Assembly (NCBI GenBank): GCA_041477005.1
Contig: JBGOUJ010000032.1
Span: forward strand, 1-25,090
Source: JBGOUJ01 sp041477005
GTDB taxonomy: Bacteria > Acidobacteriota > Terriglobia > Bryobacterales > JACQDG01
Length of the DNA: 25,090 nucleotides
Direction of reading: 5' to 3'
Part shown: positions 1 to 6,698 of the stretch, in pieces
Numbering within the stretch: the first letter of the stretch is position 1
How the letters are laid out: each line of letters opens with the position of its first letter
Translations under genes and position numbers: made by a program
The notes under the pieces: generated by a model
Database searches by the model: none
What the model was told of the DNA's origin: nothing
Seen by the model: only the letters and a program-made list of their open reading frames with translations

Positions 1-943
1 CGAACACTCGAAAGTAGTACACATACTCACTGGGGGCGTAGATGTCCTTGCCGAACAACACCCGGTCCTGGTATTTGATCAGCCAGTCGCGGGCGGTAAA
101 CGGCTGGCGGCCGAAGTCGTAAAGCACGGCGGCGCACTCGCCATAGACGTTGGGCAGCCGGTCGAGCAGCTTGCCCAGGGCCGCCATGTCGTTGGCCATC
201 CACCCCATGTGGGCGGCGATGAAGATGGTCTTGGGGTGTTTGGCAAAGAGCCGGTCGCGCTCGGCCATGAGGGCTTCCCAGGTCGGGTAGCGGTCCGGCG
301 GGCGCGCCCGGTTGGGATGCGTTTTCAGCTCCAGCCACCGCTCGTTGTATTTGTCGATGGGCTGGAAGAACGACCACGGCTCGCCGGTGTGGATCAGGAC
401 GGGAATCTTCAGCCGCGCGCAGGTTTCCCAGACCGGCTCCATGATGGGATCGTCGAGCGGCAGGCGGCGGCCGTCGCGGTACTTCACTTCCATGCCGAAG
501 TTCTTGAAGAATTTCAGACCGACCGCGCCGTTCTTCACGTCCTGCTCGAGCTGCGCGGCGGCGCTCTTGCCGAAATCCGGATCGTTTATGCCGCGGAAGT
601 TGATATTGGCGAACAGGGCGAAGCGGTCGGGGTTGACGGCCTTGAAGTTTTCGACGCCCTTCTTGAGCGACTCGCCGCTGCCGCCGCTGAGGTTGACTAT
701 GATTTGCAGGTTGATCTGGTCCATCTCGGTAAGCAGCTTGCGCAGATATTCCGGCGAGGAGGGTGTGCGGTGATGGCTGTGCACGTCAATGAACGGGTAC
801 TTGGCCCGCGACACCGGGTGCTGCGGAACGACCAGCGTCGAGCGGGGCTCGTACTCTTCTATGGTCATGGTCTGCTTCTGGGCCAGGAGCAGCGAAAGCG
901 ACCCGCCCGCTATCAGAAGTGAGCGAAGGATGGTGAAGCGCAT
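1..943 (-). CDS. Exported amidohydrolase, family 2 (partial, 3' end outside window)
   Basis: The reading frame is open from an ATG at 943 down to the left edge, about 314 residues, so the C-terminus is missing. The first 21 residues look like a signal peptide (charged MRFTILR, hydrophobic stretch, cleavage near LLLAQ), so the protein probably acts outside the cytoplasm. TIM-barrel metal-hydrolase motifs follow: DVHSH at about residues 53-57, whose two histidines would bind metal; a histidine in PVLIHTGEP; IAAHMG; and FGKD, whose Asp is expected to be catalytic, close to the window edge. This order fits amidohydrolase family 2 (amidohydro-rel, ACMSD-like hydrolases/decarboxylases). The substrate cannot be told. 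No clear Shine-Dalgarno precedes the ATG; another ATG five bases upstream is in a different, closed frame. It is transcribed away from its right-hand neighbour. Confidence 0.85.
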   Translation of the reverse strand, partial: MRFTILRSLLIAGGSLSLLLAQKQTMTIEEYEPRSTLVVPQHPVSRAKYPFIDVHSHHRTPSSPEYLRKLLTEMDQINLQIIVNLSGGSGESLKKGVENFKAVNPDRFALFANINFRGINDPDFGKSAAAQLEQDVKNGAVGLKFFKNFGMEVKYRDGRRLPLDDPIMEPVWETCARLKIPVLIHTGEPWSFFQPIDKYNERWLELKTHPNRARPPDRYPTWEALMAERDRLFAKHPKTIFIAAHMGWMANDMAALGKLLDRLPNVYGECAAVLYDFGRQPFTARDWLIKYQDRVLFGKDIYAPSEYVYYFRVF

Positions 944-974
944 AGCCCATGAGGGTAGCACAAGAGAAACGGCT

Positions 975-1045
975 ATCAGGTGGCAGCCGTCAGCTCAGCC
1001 ATCGGCGATCCGGCTACGAGCCAGTTGCTGACGGCTGATCCTGAT
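975..1045. repeat. Imperfect inverted repeat in the intergenic spacer
   Basis: CAGCCGTCAGC at 984-994 is matched by its exact reverse complement GCTGACGGCTG at 1027-1037, and the arms extend outward with ATCAGG (975-980) and CCTGAT (1040-1045). The 32-base loop is not obviously paired. The rest of the spacer between 944 and 1220 shows no gene. The GCTGANG-like wording recurs at 1691-1716. It may be a dispersed repeat unit or a hairpin in a transcript; there is no T-run to make it a standard terminator. Confidence 0.6.
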
Positions 1046-1220
1046 TGCTGAGTGGGTGAGGTATTGCAGGCGGCTGCGAGGCGCTGGCTGGTCATCACAC
1101 CAATTCGTCAACAATCTTCTCCATGTTTCCAGCAACTTGCATCGAGGCAATGGGCTTTTACCTGAAACCGTATCCTATAATCAGAATGGCGGCCTGTAAT
1201 TTGTTGTACAATTGGCCGAT

Positions 1221-1655
1221 ATGCTTTTCGTGGCTGAATTGCAGCCTGCTGTTGCGGGACTGGCCACATGGCAGTTCCTGATCGCGATCGTATTAGGTCC
1301 GGCGTTGACCGTCGCGGCCATATTGTGGACCTACACAATGAATAACCGTAAGGCAGAACAGGTGAGGGTCGAACTCGGCAAGCAGATTGAGAGCCTGGAC
1401 CGCCGCGTTACCGAGGTAAAGACCGACCTTGGCGCTAGCGTGCAGGACTTAAAGGCGGACATGAACGCTCAGATGAACGACTTGAGGCATGATATAGTTG
1501 GTGTCAGATCCGACATTAAGGACGCCAAATCCGATATCAAGGATTTGATGCAGTCGGAGCTGAAGAGGAACTTCGCCGAGCTCCAGCTCGAGATCCTTAA
1601 GGCTCTCCCCTCCGAGAAGAAAGCTAGTTCGGCCGGCTCCGGTTCCGGTGCTTAG
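1221..1655 (+). CDS. Small membrane-anchored coiled-coil protein, function unknown
   Basis: About 144 residues if started at the ATG at 1221; an in-frame TTG nine bases upstream (1212) is an alternative, and neither has a convincing Shine-Dalgarno. One hydrophobic segment at about residues 12-37 (LATWQFLIAIVLGPALTVAA within it) is followed by a long charged helix with spaced hydrophobic positions and near-repeats such as DIKDAKSDIKDL, then a Ser/Gly-rich tail. This is the architecture of a single-pass membrane protein with a cytoplasmic or periplasmic coiled coil that probably oligomerises. The family was not recognised. Codon use is less extreme in GC than in the neighbours (for example TTA, AAA and ATA codons occur), and the gene stands alone between repeat-bearing spacers, so recent acquisition is possible but unproven. 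Confidence 0.7.
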   Translation: MLFVAELQPAVAGLATWQFLIAIVLGPALTVAAILWTYTMNNRKAEQVRVELGKQIESLDRRVTEVKTDLGASVQDLKADMNAQMNDLRHDIVGVRSDIKDAKSDIKDLMQSELKRNFAELQLEILKALPSEKKASSAGSGSGA

Positions 1656-1690
1656 AAAACCCACCGACGCACTTTTGGCGCTCCACCATG

Positions 1691-1716
1691 GCTGGCGGCT
1701 GAAAGCTGGCGGCTAA
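1691..1716. repeat. Short 7/14-base periodic repeat
   Basis: GCTGGCGGCT occurs at 1691-1700 and again at 1705-1714, separated by GAAA, giving a 14-base period with an inner 7-base rhythm (GCTGGCG, GCTGAAA, GCTGGCG, GCTAACG). It lies just upstream of the crotonase gene and resembles the GCTGACGGCTGA wording of the inverted repeat near 1027-1037. Confidence 0.55.
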
Positions 1717-1740
1717 CGCCTGTGCTACGCTGGAGGCGTC

Positions 1741-2517
1741 ATGGAGTACCAGGATCTGCTCATTTCGGCTACTCCGCCGCTGGCCACCATTACCCTGAAC
1801 CGCCCGAACCGGCGGAACGCGTTGTCACTCGAAATGATGGGCGAGATGATCGCCTGTTTGGACGAGATGGCCTCTCAGAAAGAAGTGCGCGTCGTCATTC
1901 TGGCTGCGGCGGGCTCCGTGTTTTCTTCCGGCCATGACCTGAGCCAGTTGGTCGGACAGGAGGTCACGCGGTACCGGGAAATCTTCGACGTTTGCACGGA
2001 GCTGATGACTCGGATCAAGTCCATCCCCCAACCGGTCGTGGCGCAGGTGCAGGGAGTGGCTACGGCAGCGGGGTGCCAACTGGTGGCGGCGTGCGATCTG
2101 GCGGTAGCCTCCGAGCAGGCGTCGTTTGCAACGCCGGGTGTTCGGATCGGGCTGTTCTGCACGACTCCGATGGTCGAGCTGAGCCGGGCCGTGGGACGAA
2201 AGCGGGCACTCGAGATGCTGCTCACCGGCAAGATGGTCGACGCCCGCACCGCCGCCGAGTGGGGTCTGGTGAACCGCGTCGTGCCGCCCGAGCAGCTAGC
2301 CGACGCTACGCGCCAACTGGCCTGCGAAATCGCGACCGCCAGCCCGTTTACCGTCTCGCTCGGCAAGCAGGCCTACTACGCCCAAATCGACCTCGATCAA
2401 CCCAAGGCCTACGCCTACGCCAAAGAAGTCATGAGCCTGAACGCCCTGGCCGCTGACGCCCAGGAAGGGATGAGCGCCTTTCTGGAAAAGCGAGCGCCTT
2501 GCTGGGTGGGGAAGTAG
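1741..2517 (+). CDS. Enoyl-CoA hydratase/isomerase (crotonase) family protein, ECHDC3-like
   Basis: A full-length crotonase of 258 residues starting at an ATG with GGAGG five bases upstream (1732-1736). Typical signatures are TLNRPNRRNALS (about 18-29), the oxyanion-hole segment FSSGHDL (61-67) and GVATAAGCQLVAACDLAVAS (105-124). In rat mitochondrial enoyl-CoA hydratase the two catalytic glutamates are E144 and E164; by my alignment the matching positions here are Q113 and G133, so a normal hydratase reaction is doubtful. The segment GVRIGLFCTTPM and the C-terminal part around SLGKQAYYAQ and FLEKRAPCW closely resemble the animal ECHDC3 branch, whose biochemical role is poorly defined. It may therefore be a CoA-thioester-binding isomerase, hydrolase or non-catalytic protein. 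It faces maeB across a 126-base spacer with no recognisable gene. Confidence 0.93.
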   Translation: MEYQDLLISATPPLATITLNRPNRRNALSLEMMGEMIACLDEMASQKEVRVVILAAAGSVFSSGHDLSQLVGQEVTRYREIFDVCTELMTRIKSIPQPVVAQVQGVATAAGCQLVAACDLAVASEQASFATPGVRIGLFCTTPMVELSRAVGRKRALEMLLTGKMVDARTAAEWGLVNRVVPPEQLADATRQLACEIATASPFTVSLGKQAYYAQIDLDQPKAYAYAKEVMSLNALAADAQEGMSAFLEKRAPCWVGK

Positions 2518-2643
2518 GCTACCTGGGCGCAACGTTCTTGCAGACCTTCCGCCGGTAGCGCCCCGCTCCGCTTCGAGACCGGGGGCGATCGCGCCAATTC
2601 TGTCGGAAAAGCAGCGGGCGGATTTCACGGCAGCATTCTAAAC

Positions 2644-4938
2644 TTAACACGAACCGGCGAGGGTGAGCTCCTGTTGCCGCGCGCGATGGGCGATCTCTTG
2701 CGCGTCGAGCACGGCAATCGTGGCCATGTTGACCACGTCCTGCACGTCGAAACCCTTCTGCAGCACCGCGACGGGCCGGCCCAGGCCCATCAGGATGGGG
2801 CCGATGGCTTCGGCGCCGGCCAGGCGCATCAGTAGCTTGTAGGCGATGTTGGCCGCTTCCAGGTCAGGGAAGATCAGGATATTGGCCTCGGAGCGGAGCC
2901 GGGAGAAGCTGAAGTACTTCTCGATCAGCTCCGGATTGAGGGCCGTATCGGCCTGCATTTCCCCGTCCACGATCAGATCCGGCGCGCGCTCGTGGATGAT
3001 CTCGACCGCGCGGCGAACCTTGTCGGAGAGCGGATGGCGGGCGGAGCCGAAGTTGGAGAAGGAGAGCAACGCGGCGCGCGGTTCCACGTCGAAGCGGCGG
3101 GCCCGCTGGGCGGCGAGCAAAGTGATCTCGGCCAGGTCTTCGGCGCTCGGCTCGATGTTCACCGTGGCGTCGGCCAGGAAGTAGATCTGGCGATTGATGA
3201 TGAGGACGTAGAGGCCGGCGGCGCGCCGAACCCCGGGCCGGAGATTGATGATCTGCAGCGCCGGCCGGATGGTCTCCGGGTAGTGGCGGGTGATGCCGGC
3301 GACCATGCCGTCGGCGTGCTCGCAGCGGACCATCATGGCGCCGAAAGCGATCGGGTTGCCGAGCATCTCGCGCGCCTCGTCCCGCGTCACGCCTTTGCGA
3401 TGCCGCAGCTCGTAGAGATCCTGGGCGTAGGACTCGAAATGAGGCGACTGCGCCGGGTCCAGCATCTCCCAGGACTGATTCTGCAATCCAAGCTCGTGCG
3501 CTCGAGCCAGGATGCGCGTCGGGTCACCCAGCAGGATGGGCCGCGCGATCTTTTCGTCGCCGAGGATCTGGGCGGCGCGCAGGATCTTCTCTTCCTCGCC
3601 TTCGGGGAAGACGATGCGCTTGGGATCCTGCTTGGCCTTGTGGATCATGACCCGGAAGACTTCCTGGCTTTTGCCGAGCCGCCGGGCCAGCGCCTCGCGG
3701 TATTCCTCGAGGTCGACGCGCTTCTGGGCGACGCCCGACTCCATGGCCGCCCGCGCCACGGCGGTGGCAACCGTCTCGAGAACCCGTGGATCAAACGGCT
3801 TGGGAATGATGTAGCCCGGTCCGAAGTCGAGCTGCTCGGCCGGATAGATGCGGCGCACCGAATCGGGGACATCCTGGCGGGCCAGCTCGGCGAGCGCCTG
3901 GGCCGCGGCCAGCTTCATCTCGTCGTTGATGGTGGTGGCCTGCACGTCCAGGGCGCCGCGGAAGATGAAGGGAAAGCCCAGGACGTTGTTCACCTGGTTG
4001 GGATAGTCGGAGCGGCCGGTGGCCATGATTACGTCGTCGCGCGCCGCGACGGCTTCGTCATAGCGGATCTCCGGATCGGGATTGGCCATGGCGAAGACGA
4101 CGGGCCGGTCGGCCATGGAGCGGAGCATCTCGGGCGTGACGCAATCGGCGATCGAAACGCCGACGAAGACGTCGGCGCCTTTCAGGGCATCGGCGAGGGT
4201 GCGCCGCTCGGTGTCCCGCGCGTATCTTTGCTTGTAGGGATTCATGCCTTTCTGGCGGCCCTGAAAAATCACGCCGCCGGAATCGCACATCAGAATGTTT
4301 TCCGGCTTCACGCCGAGGCGCACGTAGAGATCCGCGCAGGCGATGCCGGCGGCGCCGGCGCCGTTGAAGACCACCTGGATCCGTTCCAGGCGCTTGCCGG
4401 CCAGTTGGACGGCATTGATCAGAGCGGCGGCGCTGATGATGGCCGTGCCGTGCTGGTCATCGTGAAAGACCGGGATATGGACTGTCTTTCGCAGGGTTTC
4501 TTCGATGTAGAAGCACTCCGGCGCCTTGATGTCTTCCAGGTTGATGCCGCCGAAGGTCAGCTCCAGAAGCTGGACTACCCGGATCACGTCGTCCGGATTG
4601 CTGCTGTTTACCTCCAGGTCGAAGACGTCGATGTCGGCGAAGCGTTTGAACAGGACCGCCTTGCCTTCCATGACCGGCTTGCCGGCCAGCGGGCCGATGT
4701 TGCCCAGGCCGAGCACGGCGGTGCCGTTGGTGACCACCGCCACCAGGTTCCCGCGGGAGGTGTACTGCCAGGCGGCCTGGGCGTTGCGCGCGATTTCCAG
4801 GCACGGCTCGGCTACTCCGGGTGTATAGGCCAGGCTCAGGTCGAGCTGGGTGCGGCAAGGCTTCGTTGGGGTGACCGACAACTTACCGGGCGTCGGCAGG
4901 GCGTGATACTGCAAGGCATCTCCCTTGCGGATCGACAT
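2644..4938 (-). CDS. maeB: NADP-dependent malic enzyme with phosphotransacetylase-like C-terminal domain
   Basis: A 764-residue protein, matching the usual length of E. coli MaeB. It should oxidatively decarboxylate malate to pyruvate in the cytoplasm. The malic-enzyme half shows LAYTPGVAEPCLEI, SRGNLVAVVTNGTAVLGLG, GKPVMEGKAVLFK, GGINLEDIKAPECF and PVFHDDQHGTAI in family order, then a Rossmann segment with GAGAAGIACA, and TGRSDYPNQVNNVL. From about residue 430 a phosphate acetyltransferase-like domain follows (RIVFPEGEEEKILRAA, then LLSFSNFGSARHP and DGEMQADTAL). In characterised MaeB proteins this domain binds acetyl-CoA as an allosteric regulator rather than acting as an enzyme. The start at 4938 is chosen because AAAGGAG lies five bases upstream and because homologues begin here; the frame stays open further upstream without homology. 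Confidence 0.96.
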   Translation of the reverse strand: MSIRKGDALQYHALPTPGKLSVTPTKPCRTQLDLSLAYTPGVAEPCLEIARNAQAAWQYTSRGNLVAVVTNGTAVLGLGNIGPLAGKPVMEGKAVLFKRFADIDVFDLEVNSSNPDDVIRVVQLLELTFGGINLEDIKAPECFYIEETLRKTVHIPVFHDDQHGTAIISAAALINAVQLAGKRLERIQVVFNGAGAAGIACADLYVRLGVKPENILMCDSGGVIFQGRQKGMNPYKQRYARDTERRTLADALKGADVFVGVSIADCVTPEMLRSMADRPVVFAMANPDPEIRYDEAVAARDDVIMATGRSDYPNQVNNVLGFPFIFRGALDVQATTINDEMKLAAAQALAELARQDVPDSVRRIYPAEQLDFGPGYIIPKPFDPRVLETVATAVARAAMESGVAQKRVDLEEYREALARRLGKSQEVFRVMIHKAKQDPKRIVFPEGEEEKILRAAQILGDEKIARPILLGDPTRILARAHELGLQNQSWEMLDPAQSPHFESYAQDLYELRHRKGVTRDEAREMLGNPIAFGAMMVRCEHADGMVAGITRHYPETIRPALQIINLRPGVRRAAGLYVLIINRQIYFLADATVNIEPSAEDLAEITLLAAQRARRFDVEPRAALLSFSNFGSARHPLSDKVRRAVEIIHERAPDLIVDGEMQADTALNPELIEKYFSFSRLRSEANILIFPDLEAANIAYKLLMRLAGAEAIGPILMGLGRPVAVLQKGFDVQDVVNMATIAVLDAQEIAHRARQQELTLAGSC

Positions 4939-4943
4939 AACGA

Positions 4944-4950
4944 CTCCTTT
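4944..4950 (-). promoter_or_regulatory. Shine-Dalgarno of maeB
   Basis: On the minus strand AAAGGAG stands five bases before the ATG at 4938. It decides between this start and in-frame upstream starts in the 98-base divergent spacer (4939-5036). No convincing promoter pair could be fixed in that spacer. Confidence 0.7.
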
Positions 4951-5036
4951 GGGTGCTTGTAACATCATATCCCAGACCTTGCCAATGGACCTCCGGCGCC
5001 AGCGGCAGGGCTGTTTCGGTGTGATATCCTGCGGAT

Positions 5037-5495
5037 GTGGAGCTCTCACAAGTCTTTCAATCGCTCGGCCGGCCGGCGCTGGACGAATTGGTGCGGACCA
5101 TCTCGCTCGGCTCGCTGCGTGCCTACAAATTGTTCGACCAGTTCAAGATCCGGGCGCACCTCCACAAGCTGAATACCGAGCACCTGCGCAAGGCCACGCC
5201 GCGCTTCTGGGAGCGGCTGGAACAGCCGGATGAGGATCTGGCGCGCGAACTCGCCCAGGTCATCCTGGTTTCCAACATTACTTTCGTCATCCAGGTCGTC
5301 GACTTTCTGAAAATCCCGCACGACGGCACCGGATTCTTTCAGAAAGACGTCTCCACCGCGAAGTACCTGACCGAGGGATGGCAGAAGCGAGTATTGGACG
5401 AGTTCCAGGGTCGCTGCCCGGAGGCGCTGGTGCGGCTCTACATCAACCACCTCCTTTGGGAAATCGACAAAAAGGCCGAAGTGTTTACGGAGTAG
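5037..5495 (+). CDS. Conserved-looking hypothetical protein, all-helical
   Basis: A 152-residue protein starting with GTG (MELSQVFQSL), since no in-frame ATG is near and the overlapping ATG two bases earlier is in another frame. No signal peptide or membrane span is visible. Composition and hydrophobic spacing suggest an all-alpha soluble protein, with notable stretches SLRAYKLFDQFKIRAHLHKL and LVRLYINHLLWEIDKKAEVF. The family was not recognised. It lies 29 bases before the phosphofructokinase gene on the same strand and is divergent from maeB, so it is likely the first gene of the pfk operon and might be connected with glycolytic flux, but this is only context. Codon use agrees with the neighbours, supporting a real gene. 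Confidence 0.8.
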   Translation: MELSQVFQSLGRPALDELVRTISLGSLRAYKLFDQFKIRAHLHKLNTEHLRKATPRFWERLEQPDEDLARELAQVILVSNITFVIQVVDFLKIPHDGTGFFQKDVSTAKYLTEGWQKRVLDEFQGRCPEALVRLYINHLLWEIDKKAEVFTE

Positions 5496-5521
5496 CGTTT
5501 AGAAAAGTGTTCGCGGAGTAA
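5481..5521 (+). repeat. Duplicated 3' gene end (imperfect direct repeat)
   Basis: GTGTTTACGGAGTAG (5481-5495) encodes the last residues VFTE and stop of the preceding gene. GTGTTCGCGGAGTAA (5507-5521) matches it at 12 of 15 bases and would encode VFAE and a stop. The second copy supplies the GGAG used as Shine-Dalgarno for the phosphofructokinase. Confidence 0.55.
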
Positions 5522-5524
5522 GGG

Positions 5525-6697
5525 ATGGGGCTGAAGCGAATCGGGATCTTGACCGGCGGCGGCGACGTGCCGGGGCTGAACTCGGTGATCAAGGCGGTGG
5601 TCTACCGCGGCGGAGAACTGGGCTTTGAAGTGATCGGCATCCGCCGGGGCTGGGAGGGCCTCACGCACCTGGACCCCTCGGGCGAGGGAAGAGAACGCTA
5701 CGTGCTGCCGCTCAACCGGTCCAACACCCGCACCATCGACCGCACCGGCGGCACCTTCCTCCACAGCTCGCGGACCAATCCCGCCAAGATGAAGGTGGCC
5801 CAGCTCCCGCCGCACCTGGCGGCGCGCGTGGGACAGTTCCGGGAAGTCAAGCCCGGGGTGGTGGACGTGACGCCGGTGGTGATGGAAAACCTGGACTCGC
5901 TGGACATTCATTGCTTAATCGCGATCGGGGGCGACGATACGCTGGGCTATGCGCAGGTGCTGGAGCGTCAGGGCGTGCCGATCATCGCCGTGCCCAAGAC
6001 GATGGACAACGACGTCCGCAACACCGAATACTGCGTCGGCTTCTCGACCGCCGTTACGCGCGCCGTGGCGGCCATCACGCGCCAGCGCACCACGGTCGGC
6101 TCCCACGAGCGCATCGGCATCTTCCGCATCTTCGGCCGCGACGCCGGCTACACGGCCCTCTACACCGCCTACGTCACCTCCATCCGCTGCTGCATCCCCG
6201 AGCACCGCTTCAACTTGAAAAAGCTCATCGACCTGCTGATGACCGACAAGTGCAACAACCCCAGCAACTACGCCCTGATCGTCATTTCGGAAGGGGCGAC
6301 CTGGGAAGGCGGAGACGTCAAGGAATACGGCGAGCCCGACGATTTCGGCCACCGCAGGAAGGTCAACATTGGCGAGGCGCTCAGCGACGAGGTGAAACGC
6401 GCTACCGGAGAAGAGACCATCGTCAGCGATCTGACCTACGACTTGCGCAGCGGCGAGCCGGACTTCGTGGACAAGATGGTGGCCACCACCTTCGCCAGCA
6501 TGGCTCTCGACGGCCTGGCCGAGGGCCGGCACGGCCGCATGATGGCCATTCAGAACGGCTGCTACGTCGATGCCGACATTCCCGACCCGGCCCTGGGCCC
6601 ACGCAAGGTCGACGTCGCCACCATGTACAACGTGGACCGCTACCGCCCCAACTACGCCGGCAAGAGCGGCCTGCCGATTTTCCTGACCCGGGCGTGA
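5525..6697 (+). CDS. pfp: 6-phosphofructokinase, pyrophosphate-dependent type by active-site residues
   Basis: A 390-residue group A phosphofructokinase, which phosphorylates fructose 6-phosphate to fructose 1,6-bisphosphate. The N-terminal GGGDVPGLN (11-19) replaces the SGGDAPGMN-type loop. At the position of E. coli PfkA G104 the motif is GGDDT with Asp138, and at the position of G124 it is PKTMDND with Lys158. Asp and Lys at these two places are the known signature of PPi-dependent enzymes, whereas Gly/Gly marks ATP-dependent ones; the base Asp161 is retained. IFGRDAGYTALYTA corresponds to the substrate-binding MGR region. I therefore infer a reversible PPi-linked enzyme usable in glycolysis and gluconeogenesis. 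The GGAG at 5515-5518 and AGGG just before the ATG support the start. The downstream gene begins one base after the stop. Confidence 0.93.
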   Translation: MGLKRIGILTGGGDVPGLNSVIKAVVYRGGELGFEVIGIRRGWEGLTHLDPSGEGRERYVLPLNRSNTRTIDRTGGTFLHSSRTNPAKMKVAQLPPHLAARVGQFREVKPGVVDVTPVVMENLDSLDIHCLIAIGGDDTLGYAQVLERQGVPIIAVPKTMDNDVRNTEYCVGFSTAVTRAVAAITRQRTTVGSHERIGIFRIFGRDAGYTALYTAYVTSIRCCIPEHRFNLKKLIDLLMTDKCNNPSNYALIVISEGATWEGGDVKEYGEPDDFGHRRKVNIGEALSDEVKRATGEETIVSDLTYDLRSGEPDFVDKMVATTFASMALDGLAEGRHGRMMAIQNGCYVDADIPDPALGPRKVDVATMYNVDRYRPNYAGKSGLPIFLTRA

Positions 6698-6698
6698 C

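Noticed and set aside
2992..4962. Long open frame (656 codons) on the plus strand opposite maeB
   Set aside because: It mirrors the codon bias of maeB, whose protein matches its family along the full length; the plus-strand translation has no recognisable motif.
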